DNA from: Areca catechu | Taxonomy: Eukaryota > Streptophyta > Magnoliopsida > Arecales > Arecaceae | Direction of reading: 5' to 3' | Length of the DNA stretch: 64,000 nucleotides | Assembly: GCA_021397845.1 (NCBI GenBank) | Contig: CM038043.1 | Location: 33,045,501-33,109,500, forward strand | Shown: positions 55,993-64,000 of the stretch, piece by piece | Layout of the letters: every line of letters starts with the position of its first letter | Position numbering within the stretch: the stretch's first letter is position 1 | Notes under the pieces: model-generated | What the model saw: only the letters and a program-made list of their open reading frames with translations | Told to the model about the DNA's origin: nothing | Databases searched by the model: none | Translations under genes and position numbers: made by a program

Positions 55993-56024
55993 GGTAAACC
56001 TGGTATAACTACTCCCAAGAGGAT

Positions 56025-56440
56025 TTTCCTTTGATCCATCATCCCTTCATCATCAACCCTGGACTCCTCTCATGGCTGCGGCGGTTGTATGCGGCAGACC
56101 TTCCGAGTTGCCCTGCCACCGACAGAAGAATCACAGGAGATATCACTAAAGAGACGAAGGTTCATCATCACCACCTTTGGTCCGTTACCCAGCTTTGATA
56201 ACTTCGGAAAAAGGCAAATAAAAGAAGGCAACTTTGGGCACGAAAGAGGAACGAAAACAAAGTTAATTTGTCTTCTCTCCACGAAACCTCTTAGACTCGC
56301 TTCTTTCGCAAGAAGAATTTTTCCTACCTGAATATTTTTTATTTAATTCAAGAGGATTCACCTTCATTCGCACGAATCCACCGTTGGATCACCCATCGCA
56401 CATATCTCAGAGCGCACCGAGCTCCGCCATTTAGCCACCG
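56025..56440. repeat. Diverged copy G of the tandem unit
   Basis: Shares the order of unit landmarks: CCTTTGATCCATCAT, GGCTGCGGCGGTTGTATGCG, GGTTCATCATCACCACC, GAGGATTCACCTTCATTCGC and ATCCACCGTTGGATCACC. It lies about 3.5 kb beyond copy F, separated by R2 and the hAT elements. Confidence 0.65.
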
Positions 56441-56802
56441 TATATTTGTTTGCTAAAACAATAACAACAATCAAGCTGTCAAACCTCCAAATTCTTTTTT
56501 TTTTTTTTCCAGAATAAAGCTTTAGGTGCCTGGCGGGTACCCTCCGCGCACGGAGACCGGGCTTTTGCTGGTCGATGAGGGGTAAACGAGGAATTATCAC
56601 CCCAAATAAACCACATTTCCCGCGTCGATGGGGCAAAAAACCCGGTTCGGCGCTGTGTAAGAGAAAAGAGAGAGGTAATGGCTGCGGCGAACAAATCTGT
56701 TACCAAATAGTTTTCTCGGGCGACGCAGGCACGAAAAAGGGACCGAAAGCCCTCGGAGACATCCACGTGATAGGAAGAAGGAGACGGGAAAATGGGTGGG
56801 TG
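56441..56802 (-). other. Possible intron downstream of the 56803-56997 frame
   Basis: Mixed-composition DNA with many short frames on both strands and a T run at 56497-56512. No family recognised. Confidence 0.3.
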
Positions 56803-56997
56803 TTACCTCGCTAACGAGGCGCCGGCGAGGAGAGGCTCCAGCGGCGGCCACTGGAAGTCGGGATGTCGGCGCAGATGTCCGGCCGACGGGGAGCCGAGAT
56901 CGGGCAGCTTGCCGGACAAAGAGGGAGCGTACAGGGAGGAGGAAGGAAGGCACGGGGTGTCGCCAAAGAGGTGAGGGGGAAGGGAGGAAAAGCCCAT
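56803..56997 (-). CDS. Possible first exon of an unidentified gene
   Basis: ATG at 56997 opens MGFSSLPPHLFGDTPCLPSS and LYAPSLSGKLPDLGSPSAGH, ending GASLAR, followed at once by the splice-donor-like GCGAG-GTAACA. GC content is much higher than in the neighbours, as in first exons of many grass and palm genes. Ser/Pro/Leu-rich with no recognised domain; an organelle-targeting leader is conceivable but not shown. Two CACGTG boxes lie within 90 bp upstream. Downstream exons were not identified, so it may be a fragment or chance. Confidence 0.3.
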   Translation of the reverse strand: MGFSSLPPHLFGDTPCLPSSSLYAPSLSGKLPDLGSPSAGHLRRHPDFQWPPLEPLLAGASLAR

Positions 56998-57040
56998 ATC
57001 AAGGCACTGGAACTTCGCGGATGCCGGTGATAAACTGGGT

Positions 57041-57084
57041 CACGTGTCACGTCATTCCAGTTCCCGGCGTTAGTGCGCCACGTG
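57041..57084 (-). promoter_or_regulatory. Paired G-boxes upstream of the possible exon
   Basis: CACGTG at 57041-57046 and 57079-57084, with a further ACGT core at 57049 (GTCACGTCAT). Such clusters bind plant bZIP/bHLH factors (known); use here is inferred. Confidence 0.4.
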
Positions 57085-57202
57085 CGGGAAGTAATTAAAG
57101 ATTTGATGATCCTCCTGATTTTTTTTTCAACAAAAAAAAATAAAAAATTAAATTCAACATAGCTACCCATAAATCACTATCTTATCGAATAATATTTAAT
57201 AC

Positions 57203-57318
57203 GAGATATTTAAATTTTTATAATTTTTTTCTGTTTATAGATGAGCACGTCAACTAACATCGAGATGTTTAAATTTTTATAATATATTTTTATTTGTAGA
57301 TGAGCATATCAACTAACA
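57203..57318. repeat. 59-bp direct duplication
   Basis: GAGAT(A/G)TTTAAATTTTTATAA starts at 57203 and 57262, and both units end CAACTAACATC. Confidence 0.85.
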
Positions 57319-57339
57319 TCATCAAGGCATGGGTTTGTA

Positions 57340-57520
57340 GAACGGGAATGAAAAAAAAGAATCTTGACCTCTCATCCAATCCAACCCTTCACGAATCCTA
57401 GGAAATAGTTTCTGGATTTAATCAAGTTGCCATGTGTGGATCATGCTCGAACCCATGACCGGATAGATGTAAGGCAAGGCCTCTACCAATCGGACTATCA
57501 TTGATGTGGCGAATCGCTGA
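57340..57520 (-). mobile_element. tRNA-derived SINE (or tRNA-like relic)
   Basis: The minus strand has an A-box-like TAGTCCGATTGGTAGAGG (about 57500-57483) and, about 33 bp on, a B-box-like GGGTTCGAGCA (about 57456-57446), the internal RNA polymerase III promoter layout. About 90 bp of non-tRNA body follow, ending in a T-rich tract (57357-57350). The tRNA part cannot fold fully as a functional tRNA. Confidence 0.6.
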
Positions 57521-57589
57521 TGTGGAGTCCATATCAAATACAGCTGGCGGTTGAGGTGGCAGGCGAAGCTACCAAGTAGGCACTATATA

Positions 57590-58063
57590 TTGAGCTCCCG
57601 TTCGGGGTGAGCTCCTGGCCGAGGTTGAACTTCCATCTAAGATGAGCTCCTGGTTGAGGTCGAGCTCCAATCCGAGGTGAGCTCCCGGCCGAGGTCGAGC
57701 TACCGTCCGAGGTGAGCTCCCGACCGAGATCGAGCTCCCGATCAAGATTGAGCTCTCGATCGAAGTGAGCTCCCAGTCAAGGTCGAGCTCCCAATCGAGA
57801 TCAAGTTCACGTCCAAGGTGAGCTCCCAGTCGAGGTCGAGCTATCGTCCGAGGTGAGCTCCTGGTCGACATCGAGCTCTCAGCCGAGGTGAGCTCCCGGT
57901 TGAGGTCGAGCTCCCATCCTAGGTAAGCTCCCGGACGAGGTCGAGCTCCCGTTCGAGGCAAACTCATGGTCGAGGTCGAGCTCCCATCCGAGATGAGTCC
58001 CTGGTCGAGGTCGAGTTTCCAATCGAGGTCAGGTTCCTGTCCAAGGTAAGTTCCCGATCAAGG
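57590..58063. repeat. Minisatellite of alternating 18- and 17-bp units
   Basis: About 24 monomers alternate GAGCTCCCGGTCGAGGTC (18) and GAGCTCCCGTCCGAGGT (17), giving a 35-bp dimer. Long frames on the minus strand are repeat artefacts. Probably part of a decayed Tat-like LTR. Confidence 0.92.
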
Positions 58064-58267
58064 AAGGTCGTGGCCAGATAAAATCCCTGGCCGGACCAAA
58101 TACTGAAGGTGACAGGGACACTCATGACTGCGATGACAGGACTGGCAGAGGAAAAGGGGGAGGTGCTCCCTCAAGGAGTAGCTACCAGGATGGCTTGGAT
58201 GGCGACCCTAGTAGGCAACATCGCCATCTCTACCGAACCCACCGCAGCTCGTAGGGAGTCGGACCTT

Positions 58268-58438
58268 CTATAACAGAGGTGCCCCACCGGAGCTCCAGAC
58301 CTTGTAGCATGCCGCATGCACTCTTTACAGAGATGTGCTTCACCGAAGCTCTGGATCCTGTAGCATGTCGGTTGTACCCTCTACGGGGGAGTACTCCCTA
58401 GGGGTCCAAATCCTGTAGCACTCTACTTGGATCTCCCG
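58268..58438. repeat. 57-bp tandem repeat, three units
   Basis: Units share CT-TA-AGAG-TG-CCACCGGAGCTC and CCTGTAGCATG; the third is most diverged. Same presumed LTR as the 35-bp array. Confidence 0.7.
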
Positions 58439-58483
58439 CCATGACAGTTCTCCTCCAGGCCTTCAGGCCTAGCAGCACGTCAT

Positions 58484-60033
58484 TGTTGACTCTGTTATTG
58501 ATTTTGATGATAAGCAAAACGCTTAAGTATAAGTTGAGTACTAATGATTTCTTTGAAATATGTTTTTATAGAAAAAGATGCTCATCAACTTAACAAAAAT
58601 TGTTTGATTGAAAAGTCCCAAATATGGATGAAAGATCTACTTAAAGAGGACTTTAGAAGATAAAGAATACTTAAAAGGACACATGAGTTCAACATAAACT
58701 TGTTTCAGCAGAAGTTCAGATGTTTTTGAGAGAATCTCAGTGATGTGTCGACTCAAAGTGTCGACACCTATAACTCAAGTATCGATACATAACAGTGAAG
58801 TGTCGACACAAGCTGGCATGCAGAGATAGTTTCAGATGGCATGGCTAAAGTGTCAACACATGGATGTGTTGTATCGACTCAAAGTGTCGACATATGGATC
58901 AGCTCATCGCTTGAGATTTTTGGGTTACAGAACTTGCTGAAATTGAAGACTTGCCTGAAGTGTCGATACATGGATGCAAAGTATCAACTCAAAGTGTCAA
59001 CTCACCAGAGAAACTGTCGACACATCTAAAAATTCTAGATGATTTCATTGAAGATATTTGAAGTAGGTGCTGATACATGAAGACCAAGTGCCGACCCTAT
59101 GTGTCGACTCACAGCGTGAAGTATCGACACTTGGAGTTCTAGGAATAGTAACTAGTTTTTCAAATGTAGAACTCATCCCTTTTGGCTCCCAACAGCTAGT
59201 TTTTTGTGTCTAATGGCTAGAAACTGGGTTTGAAACCTTTGGAAGGTATTTAATTGATTAAAATCAAATCTAAACATAAGAGAATGAAAAGAGAATAACC
59301 AAGAGAAAAAGAAAAGAAGAGCATTCACTCCTATTCATTGAGTCCAACTACTTTCAAGCTAAGAGAAGTCTTCAAGCATTCAAAAGCCTTTAAGAGCATT
59401 CAAGTTCAACTATTTGAGCATTGAAAAAAGGCTTCATCAAGTTAAAAGCAGCACTACATCAAAGCTTCAAAGAGATCCACTTTTATTAGAAAGCTTTCAT
59501 TATTTCTTTATTTCCAACATAAATTCTTGTTGTAAAGGTTCTTGGTTAGCTCGCAAAATCAAGGGAGGTTGGTGGTTAGCCTTAAAACCATTTAGGTTCT
59601 TGGTTAGCCCACAAAATCAAGAAAGGTTGGTGGTTAGCCTTAAAACCATTTAGATTCTTGGTTAGCCCGGAAAACCAAGTGAGGTTTTGACTTGTGAGCC
59701 TTGCAAAAACAAGTCGGGTTTTGATTAGTGGGCCCGGAAAATTAATCGGCTGTAATCGGTTGAGATTATAGTGAATTTTCAAGTGGATCTTGGAGAGTGG
59801 ATGTAGGTGCATTGGATAGCACCGAACCACTATATTTTTTTTGTATTTATGGTTGCTTGTCTCTTATATTTATTCTTCTCTTATTGCTTTTATATGTTTG
59901 CTGCACACTTATTAAAAGCACTTTATCTTTGAATTCATAGTACTAAGCTTTATAATTGGATTGGTTCACACACTTGCATTTAAATTTTTAGAAACCCAAT
60001 TCACCCCCCTCTTGGGTTGCTTACTAGGTAACA
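58484..60033 (+). repeat. Copia 5' LTR (1550 bp)
   Basis: Ends ACTAGGTAACA. The 58740-59140 part carries many TGTCGACA/TGTCGACT words, and 59537-59700 a 58-bp repeat. Seen once only, so length rests on TG...CA ends and the adjacent primer site. Confidence 0.8.
59537..59700. repeat. 58-bp tandem repeat in copia LTR
   Basis: GGTTCTTGGTTAGC(T/C)C starts at 59537, 59595 and (as GATTC) 59653; about 2.8 units ending TTAAAACCATTTA. Confidence 0.9.
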
Positions 60034-60035
60034 AG

Positions 60036-60046
60036 TGGTATAGAGC
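60036..60046 (+). other. Copia primer-binding site (tRNA-iMet, one base lost)
   Basis: TGGTATAGAGC, versus the usual TGGTATCAGAGC, 2 bp after the LTR. Confidence 0.85.
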
Positions 60047-60118
60047 CCTATTCTCAGTTTATAGGTCTAACCACCTTGAGTAAAGATCCATGGCGGTCTC
60101 CCTTGAACTAGTATAGTT

Positions 60119-60199
60119 GAGGGACAAACCTCAAATAGACCTCCATATTTCAATGGAACAAATTATACTTATTGGAAAACTAGAATGGGAATATATATG
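60119..60199 (+). pseudogene. gag: Copia gag N-terminal fragment
   Basis: Frame EGQTSNRPPYFNGTNYTYWK then TRMGIYM matches the opening of copia gag (FNGTNYxYWKxRM). The gag start lies in degenerate sequence after ATGG at 60090. Gag coats the particle; here it is cut after about 27 residues by Tat3 at 60200. Confidence 0.8.
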
Positions 60200-62099
60200 T
60201 GTTACAGTAGTAAACAAGATCCATTCGACCCTGACACGCATCCTCCTTGGAGGCTGGCGCGGCAATGTACTTCTCTACCTCGGCCCTAGCTCGACCACAT
60301 ACTCCGCCACCTCGGCCAGGTACTTCTCCACCTCAGCCTCACCTCGATCCCACTTCGGCCACGTGGCGGTTCAACTCAACTCGGCTCGGCCCCACCTCGA
60401 CCAGGTGCTTCTCCACCTCGACCTCACTTCGGCCAAGAGAAGTCCAACTTCGGTAGTTCTGTTCAGCTCGGCAGCTCTGCCCGTGCCGGTCTAGCTCGGC
60501 AAGCCCGCACAGAGCTCTTCCGCCCATAAGCTCTGCCCATGGCAACCTGGATCCAGCTCAGCTCGGCCCCACCTCGGCGATGAACCTCAGCACCTCGGCT
60601 CCAGCTCGGCCACATACTCCGCCACCACGGCCAGGTACTTCTCCACCTCGGCCTCATCTCGGCACCTCAGCCCGTGCCGGTCCAGCTCAACAAGCCTGCG
60701 CGGAGCTTTCTGGCCATGAGCTCCGCCCATGGCAGCTTGGATCCAGCTCGGCTCGGCCCCACCTCGGCGATGAACCTCAGCACCTCATCCCCAGCTCAGC
60801 CACATACTCCGTCACCTCGGCCAGGTACTTCTCCACCTCGGCCTCACCTCGGCTGTTCACCTCGGCTCCTTAGCCCATGTTAGTCCAACTCAGCAAGCCC
60901 GCGCAGAGCTCTTCCGCCCGTGAGCTCCGTCCATGGCAACCTGGATCCAATTCAGCTCGGTACGTCAGTGCATGCTCCAGTCCGGCTCGGCACGTATGCG
61001 CACTCCACCCACGTGGAGCCTCTCCACTCGAGGGATGTCTGCGCGCTCCGCCAAGTTCGGCTCCGCCAGCAATTTCCAGTCCAGCTCGGTACGTCCCTGC
61101 AGGCGTTGGTCCGGCGCGACCCCGGCTCAGCCCGCCTGGTGCACACCCACCGTCAACCTGGGCCCCGCTACAATCCGGCTCCGCCCGGCGTCCACTGTGG
61201 GCAACCCAGTGCTACGCTCCAGCAGGTTCCGCGCGCAAAGAGATGCCATGCCTTGATCTACGCGCGGGGCCTCTAATCGATCCATGCGTGCAGGGACTTT
61301 GCATGCCTCGTGCCGCGCACCTCGAATCATGCATTGGAGGGCCTTCACTTGCATCATCTCGATTTGCATGCCACATGCCATCTAACATCTTTTTAGGTAC
61401 ACTTCTCAAAGTGCAGGTACGATGGTGGTATGATACATAAAATCACCGTCCCTAGAGTGCCTCCTATAAGGAGAGCTATATCAAAGCCCTCAGGACACAG
61501 TTTACATCAATTAGGAAGGCGTGCCCCATCCAAGACACTGTACCCCTTCACCAACCTCTTGAACTACCTGGAAGGAGAAGGTTGACCAACCGATCTAAGC
61601 CTCCCAGGCCTGCAGAAGTCTCACAGACCTATGCCAAGAAGAACGCGCCTCCCTGAACACCAAGAGCTGCTCATCTACATAAGAGCAGGAGGAAGAGGTG
61701 AGGGGGGGTAAGAGACAACACACTTTCTTCATTCTTACATTATCATCCATTTTCTATCACCCTCTGGCAGCAGAGAGTCCCCCAAGCTCTCCGTCTCAGA
61801 GGTCTCTTATTTCCTTCGATCATCCCACTAACTTGATCGTCGGAGTGTCTTTGCCGGAATCCTCGACACAGGTCTCCCCTATTTTCCAGGTATCGCCTAA
61901 TGGAGGGACAATATGGAAGAAGATTACTCCTCACCGGAGAGGTACACAGGAGGACCACCACAATACCAAGCCCCTTCCATCCCAACTATGACTATGTTCT
62001 CCTTGATCGTCTCCGACTGACAAGCCCATGATGCTGGCAGGGAGTCCACTCACCTAGGCCACATAAGAGCTACTGGCCATGGCGATCTAGGCGGCAACA
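60200..62099 (+). repeat. Tat3 5' LTR (1900 bp)
   Basis: GC-rich. Contains a 188-bp repeat block, the U5 motif variant CCACTAACTTGATCGTCGG (61825 on) and TG...CA ends. Long frames on both strands (for example 60877-61440) lack known domains. Confidence 0.75.
60270..60965. repeat. 188-bp tandem repeats inside Tat3 LTR
   Basis: Three copies marked by CCACATACTCCG(C/T)CACC, GCCAGGTACTTCTCCACCTC and GATGAACCTCAGCACCTC; the last two are 188 bp apart, the first carries about 130 bp extra. Internally rich in CTCGGCC words. Confidence 0.85.
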
Positions 62100-62121
62100 G
62101 ATTGGCGCGCCAAGTAGGGGG
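62100..62121 (+). other. Tat3 primer-binding site
   Basis: GATTGGCGCGCCAAGTAGGG follows the LTR; TGGCGCGCCA (62103-62112) is a perfect palindrome. Confidence 0.8.
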
Positions 62122-62454
62122 GCAGATCCACGCTCCTCAACAAGGTGGGATGATGGTTTCCACCTTTGTCCTTGGTCCCTGGGGGACAGACCGAGGGCAC
62201 GGGGATGGGGGCATGAGAACTTCTCCCTCTCTCTCGAGGCTTCAAGGAGCGGCCTCGACCAAAAACCTTGAGCTGTGAAGGTGCATCGCCACCCTTGACG
62301 AGGCAACAGGCATCAGGCCAAGGATGGAGCCACCTCCCGACGGTGCCACCATCCAAGAGCCCCACTAAAAAAAAAAAAGAAAAAAAAGAAAGAAGAAAAC
62401 AGAAAAAAAAGAGAGGGAGGAAGGATCTGGCCATCGTGAAGAAGAAAGAAGCCC
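62122..62454 (+). other. Tat3 leader before the repeats
   Basis: No gag-like frame. An A-rich tract at 62368-62418 precedes the array. Confidence 0.5.
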
Positions 62455-63860
62455 ATGCAACGGAGCTTACTCCTATGCAACGGGGCTTGCTCCCATCCAA
62501 CGGAGCTTCCCTTCATCCAACGGAGTATGCTCCCATGCAACGGAGCTTACTCCCATGCAACGGGAGTCTCTTCTCCTCCCAAGCAATGCAGCCATTTTTC
62601 TCATGCAACGGAGTATGCTCCCTTGCAACGGAGCTTATTCCCATGCAACGAGCTCTCTCCCAGAGCCTCGTTCTCCCATGCAACGGAAGCTTCCTCCCAT
62701 GCAATAAGGTTTTCTCCTCCCATGTAACGGAAGCTTCTTCCTCCCATGCGGTGGAGTACCATGCTCCCGTGCAACGGTCCTCCTCCACCATGCGACAGAG
62801 ATCTATTCTCCCGTTCAACGAAGTCCTCTTCCCCCAAATGGAGGTCTATCCTCCAATGTAGAGGAGTTCTATTCTTTCTTGAGGTAACTCCTCCCTCCGC
62901 TATCTTTGCAGTACAAGAAACTATGTTTTAGTTCTGCAGGAAGACCTCCTATGACATCATCAATGGAGCCTCAAGCTCCCATGCAAAGGGGTTCCATGCT
63001 CCCATGCAACGGGCTCTCTCACAGAGCCTCGTTCTCCCATGCAACGGAAGCTTCCTCCCATGCAATGGAAGCTTTCTCCCATGCAATGGGCTCTCTCCTA
63101 GGTAACAGAGCCTCGTTCTCCCATGCAACGACAGCTTCCTCCCATGTAATGGAAGCTTCCTCCCATGCAACAAGATTTTCTCCTCCCATATAACAGAAGC
63201 TTCTTCCTCCCATGCGGTGGAGTACCATGCTCCCGTGCAGCGGTCCTCCTCCACCATGCGACGAAGATCTATTCTCCTATTCAACGGAGTCCTCTTCCCC
63301 CAAATGGAGGTCTATCCTCCCATGTAGAGAAGTTCTATTCTTTCTTGAGGTAATTCCTCCCTCCGCTATCTTTGCAGTACAAGAAACTATGTTTTAGTTC
63401 TGCAGGAAGACCTCCTATGATGTCATCAACAGAGCCTCAAGCTCCCATGCAAAGGGGTTCCATGCTCCCATGCAACAGGCTCTCTCATAGAGCCTCGTTC
63501 TCCCATGCAACAGAAGCTTCCTCCCATGCAACGGAAGCTTCCTCCCATGCAACGGGCTCTCTCTTAGGTAACAGAACCTTGTTCTCCCATGCAACGGAGC
63601 TCCCTCCCATGCAACAGAGCCACCTCTCATGTGACGGAGCCTCCACCCATGCAACGGAGTCTCCCCCATGCCATGCAACAGGATCTCATTTGTTCGACAC
63701 AACGGAGTCATCTCCCTCATGCAACGGAGCCTCAAGCTCCCAGGCAACTAAGGTCTCCCCTCCTCCTATGCGACGGAGGTCCGTCCTCCCATGTAATGGA
63801 GCCTTGCTCCCCCATGCAACCGAGTTCTATTCTTCTGTGCAAGGGAGTCTCATTCTCTCC
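62455..63860. repeat. Leader minisatellite of ~20-bp CATGCAACGGAG units
   Basis: Several dozen units of about 20 bp with core CTCCCATGCAACGGAGCTT, mixed with longer spacers. A 468-bp block (about 62745-62960) is repeated at 63207-63424. Frames such as 62268-62861 and 63372-63863 are repeat artefacts. Confidence 0.9.
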
Positions 63861-64000
63861 TGAGAGGGCGGCCGACGAATTTGATCCCGACCCGCTCAAG
63901 GAAGGAACATATCTTTATCTATTCATATGACCGGAGCTCAACAGGTAACTCCTCCGCTATATTTACACAATGAAAAACTGTGTCACAGTTCAACAGGAAA
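62883..64000 (+). repeat. Recurrent GGTAACTCC...CAG segment in Tat3 leader
   Basis: GAGGTAACTCCTCCCTCCGC, then TTTGCAGTACAAGAAACTAT, at 62880, at 63347 (one change) and, diverged, at 63941. The GT...CAG form resembles a mini-intron, but splicing is unproven. Confidence 0.4.

Larger units (their letters stand above)
58484..60199 (+). mobile_element. Ty1/copia element, LTR plus start of gag
   Basis: LTR, primer site and gag N-terminus, cut at 60199 by the Tat3 insertion. The LTR start (TGTTGACTCTGTTATTGATT) and end style (CACCCCCCTCTTGGGTTGC) fit SIRE/Maximus-like copia. Its remainder should lie beyond the window. Confidence 0.8.
60200..64000 (+). mobile_element. Tat3: third Tat-like element, 5' end
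   Basis: LTR 60200-62099 (TGTTACAGTAGT...GGCGGCAACA), primer site GATTGGCGCGCCAAGTAGGG, then about 1.9 kb of leader full of tandem repeats. No gag frame is reached before the window ends. Lineage is inferred from primer site and U5 motif shared with El1 and El2. It is inserted in copia gag; the target duplicate cannot be checked. Confidence 0.75.

Noticed and set aside
57440..57510. Functional tRNA gene
   Set aside because: Box A and B are present but the stems do not pair into a full cloverleaf and the tail continues as non-tRNA sequence; a SINE fits better.
57569..57967. 132-codon minus-strand ORF
   Set aside because: Artefact of the 18/17-bp minisatellite.
60117..61440. Several 60-187-codon frames in GC-rich sequence
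   Set aside because: They lie in the Tat3 LTR and its 188-bp repeats, exist in overlapping frames and show no domain.
62268..63930. Long frames with repeated MQRSLLPCNGA-type words
   Set aside because: Repeat translation of the ~20-bp leader array, open on both strands.

Overview
The window looks like repeat-rich, non-genic nuclear DNA of a flowering plant, possibly a monocot. The evidence is plant Ty3/gypsy lineages (Tat with a second RNase H, Athila, a chromodomain chromovirus), a Ty1/copia element, hAT elements, a fold-back MITE, an NLR leucine-rich-repeat fragment and a PDR-type ABCG exon fragment. The species cannot be named from the sequence. No complete host gene is visible; nearly all coding matter belongs to transposable elements, mostly decayed.

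Layout. 1-9.1 kb: relic of an Athila-type element (minus strand), a repeat shared with 52.8 kb (R2), hAT-like debris, a ~590 bp alternating purine-pyrimidine tract and a fold-back MITE. 9.1-52.8 kb: an array of a ~1.3-1.5 kb unit (copies A-F). Copy A is split by two Tat elements. El1 (9451-21094, plus, duplicated target GATCC) and El2 (21388-42729, minus, target CGTAT) lie 293 bp apart. El2 is itself split inside gag by a young chromovirus, El3 (32019-40936, minus, target TTCAG). Copies B-F follow, carrying an NLR fragment (46.0 kb), MITEs and a Tat-type solo LTR (51565-52400, target GCTTT). 52.8-57.1 kb: second R2 copy, two hAT elements with 8-bp target duplications (one holding an ABCG exon with its 3' splice site), a diverged unit copy and a possible first exon. 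57.1-64 kb: a tRNA-derived SINE, an 18+17-bp minisatellite, a copia LTR with the start of gag, and a third Tat element (from 60200) inserted in that gag and running off the window with a long repeat-filled leader.

The most interesting system is a convergent antisense module between pol and the 3' LTR of both El1 and El2. Each carries two genes on the strand opposite pol. Gene A has an N-terminal domain resembling the plant 'putative gypsy type transposon' (Transposase_28) family, a basic NLS-like stretch and a C-terminal coiled coil, in three exons. Gene B is a shorter paralogue of the C-terminal part. Gene order, two short intron positions and TATA boxes are shared although the two elements are strongly diverged. 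All copies are now broken by stops or frameshifts.

Counting differences between paired LTRs by eye gives about 0.5% for El3, 7% for El1 and 12% for El2, which fits the nesting order. Other cross-element patterns: each of the three Tat primer-binding sites contains a different perfect 10-bp palindrome; a ~25-nt motif recurs near the U5 end of four different Tat-like LTR families; and several LTRs carry their own unrelated minisatellite.
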